Below are positions 35,096-43,792 of a stretch of 64,000 bases of DNA, one piece after another (position 1 is the stretch's first letter; the number at the start of each line of letters is the position of its first letter). The DNA is from Chloracidobacterium sp. (GTDB taxonomy: Bacteria > Acidobacteriota > Blastocatellia > Pyrinomonadales > Pyrinomonadaceae): positions 620,001-684,000 of the forward strand of contig JADJTD010000001.1 in the NCBI GenBank assembly GCA_016711345.1, in the 5' to 3' direction. Made by a program: the position numbers and the translations under genes. The notes beneath the pieces are model-generated. The model did no database searches. It was not told the DNA's origin and saw nothing but the letters and a program-made list of their open reading frames with translations.

Positions 35096-36493
35096 CTACT
35101 TATCGGCTGCGTCCATATCGTAACCGGCTTTTTTGAGTTTGTAACGGAGTTGGTCGCGCGAAATGTCGAGCAGCTTGGCCGCACGCGTCAGATTGCCGTC
35201 AGTGCGTTCGAAAGCCTGCCGAGCCAGTTCAAACTCCACTGTTTCCAGCGGAACACCATCTGCAGGCAGAACAAATGTGGAGCCGCCCGCCGATTGACTC
35301 GAATGTCCTCCGAGCATATCCGCAGGCAGATGGGCAGACGTGACAAGGTCGCCGTCCTCAAGAATGGAGGCTCGTTCAATGACGTTTCTTAGCTCTCGTA
35401 CATTGCCGCTCCAACTATACTTGCGAAATATCCGCTCGACATCAGGGGCCAACCCTGACAAAGATTTTCCACGGCGTTTAAGATTGACCCGATCGATGTA
35501 GTAGTTCGCAAGTAGAATAATGTCGTCACCTCGCTCGCGGAGCGGTGGAATATCGACCTGTATGACCGACAGCCGAAAGTAAAGATCGAGCCGAAAATTA
35601 CCGTTCTCGCTTTCCTGTTTCAGGTTCCTGTTCGACGCGGCGACGATCCGCGCGTCGAGCTTGATATCCTTCAGGCCGCCAACGCGGCGAAATGTACTTT
35701 CCTCGAGTACCCGTAAAAGCTTTGCCTGCAGCGAGATATCCATCTCACCGATCTCATCCAAAAAGATCGTGCCGCCGTGAGCCTGTTCGAAAAGCCCTTC
35801 TTTTTTTGTTTTGGCGTCGGTAAAGGCTCCCTTTTCATAACCGAATAGCTCCGATTCGATAAGATTCGCTGGTAATGCCGCGCAATTGATAGCGAGGTAC
35901 GGAGCTTCGGCCCTTTCGGACGCAAAATGTATCGCTCTCGCAAAAAGGTCCTTGCCAGTACCGGTTTCTCCATTGAGCAGGATCGAGCCGACGTCTGAAA
36001 CAGCAACTCGCCTAGCGAGTTCCATGGCCTTTTTCATAGCATCGGACTCACCGATAATCTCTGAGAAATCAAAACTGCGCTTTCGTTCGTTTCGTGCCTG
36101 TCTGACCTCACGGCGAAGCTCTCGTGTTTCGCTTGCGTTTCGAAGCGTGACCCTCAGTTCCTCGATCCTGACCGGCTTTCCAATAAAATCATGCGCCCCA
36201 CCGCGAAGGGCCGCAACAGTATTTTCGACGTCGACATTGCCCGTGATCATCACCGCGATGGTCTCCGGGCTCTGCTCTTTTATGTGGGTCAAAACATCTA
36301 AGCCCGAACCGTCCGGCAGGTCAATATCGAGCAGAACGATCCCCGGTTCTTCGTCGGCAAAAACCCTTTTGGCGGACTTAACACTGTCAGCTTCGAAGGT
36401 TTCGTATTCCCATGCCTTTAGCGCCTCGCTAAGTGCCATTCGCACAAAGCGGTCGTCATCAACAATCAGAACTTTCCCAGTCTTATCTGCCAT
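35096..36493 (-). CDS. NtrC-family sigma-54-dependent response regulator
   Basis: 465 residues from ATG 36493, preceded by AGGA; the frame extends upstream without a better site. Receiver with Asp56 (VLLDIDLPDG); AAA+ domain with Walker A GETGTGKD and the sigma-54 contact loop GAFTDA (the usual form is GAFTGA); Fis-type HTH at the end (NLTRAAKLLDISRDQLRYKL). It activates sigma-54 polymerase from upstream sites. Several sigma-54 promoters lie on either side of it, making it the best local candidate activator. Phosphate is presumably supplied by the hybrid kinase. Confidence 0.93.
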   Translation of the reverse strand: MADKTGKVLIVDDDRFVRMALSEALKAWEYETFEADSVKSAKRVFADEEPGIVLLDIDLPDGSGLDVLTHIKEQSPETIAVMITGNVDVENTVAALRGGAHDFIGKPVRIEELRVTLRNASETRELRREVRQARNERKRSFDFSEIIGESDAMKKAMELARRVAVSDVGSILLNGETGTGKDLFARAIHFASERAEAPYLAINCAALPANLIESELFGYEKGAFTDAKTKKEGLFEQAHGGTIFLDEIGEMDISLQAKLLRVLEESTFRRVGGLKDIKLDARIVAASNRNLKQESENGNFRLDLYFRLSVIQVDIPPLRERGDDIILLANYYIDRVNLKRRGKSLSGLAPDVERIFRKYSWSGNVRELRNVIERASILEDGDLVTSAHLPADMLGGHSSQSAGGSTFVLPADGVPLETVEFELARQAFERTDGNLTRAAKLLDISRDQLRYKLKKAGYDMDAADK

Positions 36494-36566
36494 ATCTCGT
36501 TCCTTGCCAGTTTTAGTAACAATATGAATATAATTAGCACGACAGCGGCTATTCAAGAAATGCAGC

Positions 36567-36580
36567 GCGAAAAAATCCAC
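36567..36580. promoter_or_regulatory. Weak enhancer-like site upstream of the decarboxylase promoter
   Basis: GCGAAAAAATCCAC, 10 of 14 matches to the palindrome, 132 bp before the sigma-54 element and 74 bp before the NtrC gene start. Confidence 0.3.
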
Positions 36581-36711
36581 ACTGCGGAAACTCTGAAGGT
36601 GACGCAAACGAGGACCAAGAATGCTCTATATTAGTGCATTTTATCAACATTGTCGGCTTTCGATGCCAAATCTCACCCGAAATTATTAGCCCAAGACTAA
36701 TTCTCGAAACC

Positions 36712-36727
36712 TGGTCCGCTAGTTGCA
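36712..36727 (+). promoter_or_regulatory. Sigma-54 promoter of the decarboxylase gene
   Basis: TGGTCCGCTAGTTGCA (GG-N10-GC). Predicted start near 36738, 63 bases before ATG 36801. Confidence 0.7.
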
Positions 36728-36800
36728 CTTCGTCTAATGGAGTTAAGATATCCAAAATATCGTTCATTAGAATTTTCAACAGCGGGCCGTCTAAAATATA

Positions 36801-38171
36801 ATGCATAACGTAGATCTTGACCTGGTAGAAATGTCGCTCGATGTGATCAAGTACGCGATCGCGAGGATCTCTGACACCGACCCAAAGCTCGGCTTTCCAG
36901 TGAAGGCTGAGGAGTTAAAGAAACGTGTCGGTGAGACGATCACACCAAAGGGCATCGGCGGCGAAATGGCGTTCCAATTGTTCCGCGATGTGCTGGTCCA
37001 GGCCAGCGTCCCTATCGATCATCCTCGTCATCTGGCTTTCGTGCCGGCATCGCCGACGCGGTCCGCGATCCTGTTTGACCTTGTCACATCGGCGACGAGC
37101 GTCCATGGAGCATTTTGGCTCGAAGGTGCGGGTTGCATCTTCGTTGAGAACCAGGCAATGGAATGGCTGGTGTCGCTAACAGGAATGCCCGCCGGATCGT
37201 TCGGCGTCTTTACGAGCGGCGGCACCGAAGCTAATCTCTCGGCGATGGTCACAGCTCGCGAATACTGGCGTAGCCAGGACGAAGGGAGGCGAATGCAGCG
37301 CGGCCTCCTCATTACATCGAGCGGCGCTCATTCGTCTGTTAAAGCGATGGCTAGGGTGATCGATGCGGACATCATTTTTATTGACAATGAACGTCTCGAA
37401 GGGTCGCGACTATCTGACGCGATTGCAAAAATGTCCAAGGCCGACCGAGAACGATTGTTTGCAGTTATCGTCACCGGCGGCACTACGAATGCCGGGATAA
37501 TCGATGATCTTGCAGGGATCGCAGCTATCTGCGGAGTTGAAAGCATCTGGATGCACGTTGACGCCGCATATGGAGGAGGGGCTCTTGCAGCGCCGTCAGT
37601 CCGTCATTTATTTAATGGCATCGAACGAGCCGACAGCGTCACCATCGACCCGCACAAATGGCTGTTTGCTCCGTACGATTGCGGTGCGGTAATCTACCGA
37701 GATCCCTCACTCGCCAAAAAGGCCCATACTCAAGAAGGCTCGTATCTGGACTATTTCAATGACGAATGGGTTACGGGTTTTAATCCGTCGGACTATCAGA
37801 TACAACTAACACGGCGCGTCCGCGGCCTGCCGCTTTGGTTTTCGCTGGCTATGCACGGGACCTATCGGTACACAGCCGCCATCGAGCGGGGCATCGAGCT
37901 GGCAAAAACAGCAGGCCGGTTGATCACTGAGACGCCCCATACTCAACTTGTTCGCGAACCGAGCCTTTCCTGCGTTTTGTACAGGCGACTCGGCTGGTCA
38001 CCCGAAGACTACAGGGCGTGGACATACCGCAATCACAAATCCGGCTTTGCACTTGTGGCTCCAACCCATTGGAAAACCGGTGAAAACAATGAAACCGTAT
38101 CGCGATTTTGTTTCATAAACCCAAACACAACCGAGCAGGACATCAAAGACATCTTGGCGACAATGGCTTAG
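36801..38171 (+). CDS. Pyridoxal-phosphate-dependent group II amino acid decarboxylase
   Basis: 456 residues. Fold type I family with TSGGTEANLSAM (phosphate site), HVDAAYGG and DPHKW, where Lys286 forms the Schiff base. It is closest in pattern to aromatic-amino-acid/glutamate/tyrosine decarboxylases; the substrate cannot be fixed from sequence. No strong ribosome site precedes ATG 36801; ATG 36831 is an alternative. Amino acid decarboxylation can consume protons and yield amines, consistent with its grouping with stress genes under sigma-54. Confidence 0.88.
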   Translation: MHNVDLDLVEMSLDVIKYAIARISDTDPKLGFPVKAEELKKRVGETITPKGIGGEMAFQLFRDVLVQASVPIDHPRHLAFVPASPTRSAILFDLVTSATSVHGAFWLEGAGCIFVENQAMEWLVSLTGMPAGSFGVFTSGGTEANLSAMVTAREYWRSQDEGRRMQRGLLITSSGAHSSVKAMARVIDADIIFIDNERLEGSRLSDAIAKMSKADRERLFAVIVTGGTTNAGIIDDLAGIAAICGVESIWMHVDAAYGGGALAAPSVRHLFNGIERADSVTIDPHKWLFAPYDCGAVIYRDPSLAKKAHTQEGSYLDYFNDEWVTGFNPSDYQIQLTRRVRGLPLWFSLAMHGTYRYTAAIERGIELAKTAGRLITETPHTQLVREPSLSCVLYRRLGWSPEDYRAWTYRNHKSGFALVAPTHWKTGENNETVSRFCFINPNTTEQDIKDILATMA

Positions 38172-38420
38172 GGTTCCTTCGCAATAGAGAGATCGGTAAA
38201 TACCCTTTTACGTAAACGCTTATTCTGCGGCGAGGTCGAGAACCGTTGTGACTGTTCCACGTATCCCACGATTTTGCGAAAAAAATTGTTTTTGGACAAA
38301 GGGAATAACTTTATGACCGCCCTGAAACATGGGTTGTCAGAGATCAATTAGTCTACTTTTTTGCGCATATACTTGTTTCAATATCAGTGAACATTTCTAT
38401 TTATGCACCATCAAGAAATG

Positions 38421-38454
38421 CAAAAGCCTCGCCCATTCATGGCGTAGGCTTTTG
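38421..38454 (-). terminator. Terminator of the TPR gene
   Basis: CAAAAGCCTCGCC/GGCGTAGGCTTTTG stem with one bulge, immediately after the stop at 38461. Confidence 0.8.
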
Positions 38455-38460
38455 TATTTA

Positions 38461-39180
38461 TTACTTCGCGGCTCCGATGTTCTGAATTTCCTCACGGAGT
38501 CTTGCGATAGATTTATTGGCGGGCTCGATGGCCTCGAGTTTCGCGAGTGCCTCGGTTGCTTTTAACATTTCGCCTTTTTTGGTGTAGGCAACCGTTATAT
38601 TTTGCAATGATTGTATGTGCTTCGGGTCGATCTCCAGGGCTCGGTTAAATTCCTGGATCGCACGGTCGTAATTCGGCGGTTCGCGGAAAACGAACGTTAG
38701 GCCGAGGTCGGTGCGAACATCCAGATCATCCGCCTTTTTGGCGATCGCTGCGATGTACCATTTTTCGGCCTCTTCGAACTGTTCGGCATCAAAATTGGCA
38801 TTGCCAAGACGCACTATGACCTCGCGATCGTCGGGTTTTATCTTATTGGCTGTCTTTAGGTAATTGATCGCTTCGTCATACCGATCGATTTGGTAATACG
38901 TGTCGGCAGCTGCGATCTGGGCGTCAAAATCTGCCGGTGATTTCTTTGCCTTTTCGATCGCGGCCATTATCTCGGGCTGCATTCCTCCTGACGGCGCAGT
39001 CCCGTTTGTTTCACCAGTTTCAGTGATTGCAGGGTGGCCGGGCGGCAAATTTGAATTAGTTTTCATCTCTGTGGACGCTGCTATTGTGCTGTTCTTATTG
39101 AAAGAGTTTGCAACCATAAACCCGATGACCAGTCCAACGAAAAGCCCAATAATTCCGAAAAGTATGTTGTTCTTCCCCAT
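38461..39180 (-). CDS. Membrane-anchored TPR protein
   Basis: 239 residues. N-terminal helix (~5-27) then a low-complexity spacer containing LPPGHPAI, and about four TPR units (~85-235, e.g. DYDEAINYL-type A/B helices in YDEAINYLKTANKIKPDD). Similar proteins act as assembly scaffolds, including in cytochrome c maturation (NrfG/CcmH-like); the nearby cytochrome genes make that possible but unproven. No clear ribosome site is visible. Confidence 0.82.
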   Translation of the reverse strand: MGKNNILFGIIGLFVGLVIGFMVANSFNKNSTIAASTEMKTNSNLPPGHPAITETGETNGTAPSGGMQPEIMAAIEKAKKSPADFDAQIAAADTYYQIDRYDEAINYLKTANKIKPDDREVIVRLGNANFDAEQFEEAEKWYIAAIAKKADDLDVRTDLGLTFVFREPPNYDRAIQEFNRALEIDPKHIQSLQNITVAYTKKGEMLKATEALAKLEAIEPANKSIARLREEIQNIGAAK

Positions 39181-39472
39181 AAATTTATAAATACGAATCT
39201 TGTTCCTGGAGCAAATAGCTCGTCCACAATAGGTTAATTTAATAACAGAATACTACCAAGCCGACAGACTGCCTCATTATCGATATGTGACCCGCGAATA
39301 CCGAAATCCGCGAAGGCCATCCATGCGACTAGGGCTGGATTAGCATTCTTTTGAGTCTGTTTCAAGATCGGCGTTTTTCCACTATTTACTGCCTAATCAT
39401 ATTAATAAGCTCTAAAAGATGCCGGGCCGCTCTCGTCGCTGAACAGCCCGGGTTGTCTCTTGTAACGGCTGC

Positions 39473-41359
39473 TTACTTGATGTAAGCACCAGCTATGGGT
39501 TTGTCCGACGCGAGGCCGAAGACCCTTGTGTTGATCGAGCCTGAACTGCTCATCCACATATACCAGGTTCCGCCACGGTAGATCGCGGGATCGGTCTTAC
39601 CGTCTCCATCGTAGTCGGCAGGTGCAAGCAAATCGGTGTCCAACCCCCATTGATGATTTACATGTTGCCCGTTCGAGCTTTGTTTTATATACCAGATACC
39701 GTTTCTGAATATCGCGGTGTCAGTCTTCAAATCCCCATCGTAGTCGGCGGGAACAAATTTATCTGTCGGTAAACCCCAATACTCGTATCGCGTTACTCCA
39801 TTCAAACTCTCGACTATATACCAGACCGCGTTTGATGGCCGGAAAACTGCAAGATCCATCTTGCCGTCGCCATCAAAATCTCCTCGCATGGCGCGGTCTC
39901 CAGTCGTGCCCCATGCACGATAAGTTACTATTCCTGTCGGGTTGTTCAGCGAACCACGGTAAAAGAAGTAGCTCTGGGAACCAATAGCCGAATCACGAAA
40001 AACGGCAGGATCGGCCTTACCATCTCCGTCCCAGTCACCGGTTATGGTCGGATCATCGCCGGTTTGTCCGAACACTTCGGTCCTTACCGTGTTTGTCGAA
40101 CTCTGCAGAATATAATACGCTGCCTGCGTCGCTACATCCTCACGCCAAACGGCAATGTCTGCTTTATTATCGCCATCAAAATCGGCGGGCGTCAGTTTAT
40201 CGGTTGCAATTCCCCACTGAACCGCACTAAATCCACCGGTACTCTGATTGAGATACCAGTAGCCTTCACTTGGCCGAAAAACACCACTGTCTGCTCTGCC
40301 GTCTCCGTCAAAATCAGAAAACCCATGATTCGGCGTTACAACGGGCGTCGCCGTCGGCGTACTTGTGGGTGTGTTTGCTGGAGTATTCGTCGGCGTCACA
40401 GTTGGAGTGTTAGTCGCGGTTACAGTTGCAGTTGGAGAATTCGGTGGCGTATTTGTCGGCGTCATCGTTGGGGCGTTGGTCGCTGTTGCCGTTACTGTCG
40501 CTGTTGCTGTACCCGTTGACGTAAACGCCGGCGTCATCGTCGGGGTATTTGAATTGGTGCTTGTCGGTGTATTTGTTGCTGTATTTGTTGGGGTGTTCGT
40601 TGGTGTATTTGATGGCGTATTCGTCGGAGTAAGTGTTGGTGTATTTGTCGCAGTCAGCGTCGGCTTATTTGTTGGAGTACTCGTCGGTGTCTTTGTTGCT
40701 GTATTTGTTGGCGTGTTAGTCGCAGTTAACGTCGGTGTGTTGGTTGGTGTATTCGTTGGTGTATTTGTCGGTGTCGACAGTCCGCCCGCTTGAATGGCGG
40801 CCGTCTTGGTATAGGTTTGATCACCGCTGTCGTTTCCATCGTTATCCCCCTGCAACCCGGCAGCGTACATTGTTATCGCTCCTACATTCGTTGCCGGGGC
40901 GGTCCAGTTAAAAGACCAGCTTGCAGCTCCGGTTTGCCCCGGGAAAAAGCCCGAGCCACTTTGTTCTATGTAATTGCGGCCATTACCCGTTCTGGTCCTC
41001 GTAACAGCCGTTATGTTCGCAAATGTGCCGGCGGCGGTATTCGTTCCGTTGAGGGCAGTTAATTCAAACCCCCACGCTGTTCTCGATGAGTCAGCGGTCG
41101 CATGCTGTACCTGTATTACATACGTTTGACCCGGGACGTAGTTTGCAGGAGCGACGATATTAAATTGACCCGACCCCGCATTTTGCGAGTGACAAGATGT
41201 GCACGTCGTTTCGCCTGGTGCTCCGGTCCGCCCAATCGGCGGGCCGTCGCTGTCAGCTTGTACTTTCTTCGTTTCGCCAGAAAAAATAAATGCCAAGACC
41301 GCAATGACGGTAAATATTGCAATGGCAACAACCTTGATAGATTTAATATTCAGTTTCAT
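39473..41359 (-). CDS. Choice-of-anchor V/Reeler-like protein with CTSCH motif and FG-GAP/VCBS repeats
   Basis: 628 residues from ATG 41359, preceded by AAAGGGGG. Signal helix ~8-27; one heme-binding motif C53TSCH57 in GRTGAPGETTCTSCH; a Reeler-like beta domain (~65-195); a very long Thr/Pro linker (~198-345); then at least six FG-GAP/VCBS-like repeats (DFDGDGRADSGVFRPSEG) predicted to form a calcium-binding propeller. Surface-exposed. The N-terminal ~195 residues are nearly identical to the neighbouring 41504-43521 gene, while the C-termini differ. Confidence 0.88.
   Translation of the reverse strand: MKLNIKSIKVVAIAIFTVIAVLAFIFSGETKKVQADSDGPPIGRTGAPGETTCTSCHSQNAGSGQFNIVAPANYVPGQTYVIQVQHATADSSRTAWGFELTALNGTNTAAGTFANITAVTRTRTGNGRNYIEQSGSGFFPGQTGAASWSFNWTAPATNVGAITMYAAGLQGDNDGNDSGDQTYTKTAAIQAGGLSTPTNTPTNTPTNTPTLTATNTPTNTATKTPTSTPTNKPTLTATNTPTLTPTNTPSNTPTNTPTNTATNTPTSTNSNTPTMTPAFTSTGTATATVTATATNAPTMTPTNTPPNSPTATVTATNTPTVTPTNTPANTPTSTPTATPVVTPNHGFSDFDGDGRADSGVFRPSEGYWYLNQSTGGFSAVQWGIATDKLTPADFDGDNKADIAVWREDVATQAAYYILQSSTNTVRTEVFGQTGDDPTITGDWDGDGKADPAVFRDSAIGSQSYFFYRGSLNNPTGIVTYRAWGTTGDRAMRGDFDGDGKMDLAVFRPSNAVWYIVESLNGVTRYEYWGLPTDKFVPADYDGDLKTDTAIFRNGIWYIKQSSNGQHVNHQWGLDTDLLAPADYDGDGKTDPAIYRGGTWYMWMSSSGSINTRVFGLASDKPIAGAYIK
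40345..40795 (-). repeat. Thr/Pro-coding low-complexity repeat
   Basis: About 450 bp of degenerate ACNCCNACNAAY-type units within the 39473 gene. Shorter versions occur at 1366-1530, 18190-18300, 18975-19090, 29136-29300 and 42760-42940. Prone to slippage and misassembly. Confidence 0.8.
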
Positions 41360-41503
41360 ACAGCTTATCCCCCTTTCCATTCTTTGGCGTTAGCCAGTTT
41401 CCAAATTAAGCATTTGAATTTTTATCAAATGCTTTTAGGCTGCGGTTTGTATTTCCGCCAAAAACGAGAAAGTGGGAGCTTTCTCGCACGTTTGTTCGCC
41501 GCC

Positions 41504-43521
41504 TTATGGTTTGGCGATTATTTCGACGCCGATCACTTGACCGGTAACGCTGACCGTCAGCGGTGCAAATGTTGAGTGCTTGGAATCGACGCTGACCGTG
41601 TACGTCTGGCCGACTGTCAGCCCTCCGAAACGATATGCTCCGAATCCATTCGACATTGCAGAACAGATCGCTCCCGTTGTGGTGTCCGTCAATGTGACGC
41701 GGGCATTTGCAATGCCCTGTCCCATCGTGTTCACCACACGGCCTGTCAACTCGGCCTGGTTTGGTGCCGAGGCTGACAATTCGATCGTTCCGTCCGTTGC
41801 AAGCGTTCCCGGATCGCCTTCATTGAACATCACGTTCTCCCAAGTAAGCGGCGAGGTGGAACCAGGGGCTCCGACTGCCGTGAACTTGAGGTTGAGCAGC
41901 AATCCGTTGCTGTCGATCGGATACGCTCCGTACATGACCACTCTCAGCAGTCCCGGCTCGTTCGGGTTTGCCACTGCTGTTAAGCCGCGGCTAACCGTTC
42001 CTGCCAGGTCAACAGGCTCTGCCTGAGGCTGGATCACTGTCGGATCATAACGGAGATCGAATTCATAAGAGATAATTCCCTTATTCACCGCTCCGTTGAT
42101 AGCCACAGGTATGATCACTTCGCTGTCAGCCGGTGTCACAAGTCTCGAGCTGCTATTGCCGTGCTCCTTTCAGGACCTGCTGCCGGTCGAAGCGGACCTG
42201 CTGCCCAGTTACCCGTCACCTCGCCCACAAGGATACCGATGTAGTCCTGTCCGGTCTGAACACCGATCGGGTCTGTGTATGACCTTGTAGTCGGTGATGC
42301 TCCGATCGGGAACGTCGGTTCTGTTACGCTCGGTACGAAGAACCTCCACTGGTTCGTCAGCCCTACAGGTGCTCCAAGCCCTGACACAAACCTTGCGATC
42401 TGTGCTGCGTCGGTTGATGACAGTGCTCCGTTGTTGGTCACGTCTGCCGCGATCCTTTGACGGGATGTCGGGATAATGTTCGAACCGGCCACATGTTGGG
42501 CGATCCTAGCAGCATCAGCTGATGAGACTCCGTTCTGTCCCGTCGTCTTCGCCACTCCGACAGTGTAATTACCCGCACCAAAGCCGGTCAGCGTATATTG
42601 TCCCGCTGTTCCGCCCGGTGCCGCTGTTGTCGTCGTAACGAGCGGCGATCCCACCGTACTTGCCACCGTCGCGTTCGAGATGAACTTCGTGGTCGGCGAT
42701 GCTGGGTTACCGTATGTTACCGTTCCGGCGATCGAAGACGTTCCACCGTTCGTTGGTGTTGCAGCAGGTGTATTCGTCGATGTTACCGTTGCCGTATTTG
42801 TCGCGGTGGATGTAGATGTCGAAGTCGGTGTCGGAGTATCTGTCGCTGTTGCCGTTGACGTCGGTGTAAAGGTAGATGTTGACGTTGCGGTAGCCGTATT
42901 AGTTGGTGTACTCGTTGGTGTATTTGTCGGTGTCGACATTCCGCCCGCTTGAATTGCGGCGGTTTTGGTATAGGTTTGATCGCCGCTTTCGTTTCCATCG
43001 TTATCCGCCTGCAATCCGGCAGCGTACATTGTGATTGGTCCTACATTCGTAGTTGGAGCCGTCCAGTTAAAAGACCACGTTGCCCCACCCGTCTGACCCG
43101 GGAAAAACCCTGTGCCACTTTGTTCTATGTAGATGCGGCCGCTTCCTGCTGTTCTGACCCTCGTGACAGCCGTTATGTTCGCAAATGTGCCGGCAGCTGT
43201 GTTCGTCCCGTTCAGAGCGGTCAGTTGAAAACCCCACGCTGCTCTTGATCCGTCTGCCGTGGCGTGCTGCACCTGAACTACATATGTTTGCCCCGGTACA
43301 TAATTTGCAGGAGCGATGATATTAAATTGACCCGACCCCGCATTTTGCGAGTGACAAGATGTGCACGTCGTTTCGCCGGGAGCTCCGGTCCGCCCGGTTG
43401 GCGGGCCGTCGCTGTCTGCCAGGACGTTCTGGTTTTGGTTTGAAAAAATAAATGCGAAGACCGCAATTACGGTAAATATTGTGATTGTGACGACCTTGAT
43501 AGATTTAATGTTCGGTTTCAC
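41504..43521 (-). pseudogene. Choice-of-anchor V protein with dockerin/cohesin/CarboxypepD_reg modules, frameshifted
   Basis: One gene in two frames. 43521-42136 (GTG start after AGGAGG) encodes a signal helix, C53TSCH57, a Reeler-like domain, a Thr/Pro linker and the dockerin-like module, ending ...STAIAARDL. The second frame, 42139-41504, continues with the cohesin-like and CarboxypepD_reg domains (TPADSEVIIPV...VIGVEIIAKP). Compared with 28312, one G:C pair is missing next to 42147 (TCTCGAGC versus TCTCGGAGC). Restored length is about 672 aa. The break may be real, phase-variable or a sequencing error; the rest of both frames is well conserved. Confidence 0.85.
41560..42730 (-). repeat. 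Long near-identical repeat, copy 3
   Basis: Third copy of the ~1.2-kb module, closest to 29320-30500 by eye, with the one-base deletion near 42147. Confidence 0.8.
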
Positions 43522-43721
43522 TGCCTTTTCCTCCTGATGTGATTGCAGAGTCCTTCTCCAATCTGAAGACGCAATTTACGTGCCTGCTATCACAAACAAA
43601 TTGTTTAACGATTAACTTTGATTAACACATTGTTGAAAGCATTCTACACTCCTCGCATCACGAGCGAGCTGTGGATTTCTGGCACGCACCGCGTATAATT
43701 TCGCGGGAGTTGAGTAACCAT

Positions 43722-43737
43722 TGTGATATCGGTCACA
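43722..43737. promoter_or_regulatory. Crp/Fnr-type operator of the cytochrome cluster
   Basis: TGTGATATCGGTCACA, a perfect TGTGA-N6-TCACA palindrome, 56 bp before the first nine-heme gene. A GTATAAT box lies ~30 bp upstream. Confidence 0.75.
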
Positions 43738-43792
43738 TTATGTATTTCGTTTCTGGAATAGCATAGAGAAGACTTAATCGTGCACGATCAAA

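Noticed and set aside
36565..36582. Minus-strand GG-N10-GC before the NtrC-type gene (TGGATTTTTTCGCGC)
   Set aside because: The -12 region reads GCGC instead of TTGC; it coincides with the weak enhancer-like site, which explains the sequence better.
40365..40793. 142-codon frame encoding Val/Gly repeats on the plus strand
   Set aside because: It is the antisense reading of the Thr/Pro linker of the 39473 gene; similar shadows occur at 18024-18542, 18954-19181 and 42680-42952.
43613..43690. Possible minus-strand sigma-54 element (GAGGAGTGTAGAATGCT) before the 43521 gene, and GGCACGCACCGC on the plus strand
   Set aside because: The first has ATGC in place of TTGC; the second lacks the N10 spacing. 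Neither has an enhancer palindrome beside it.
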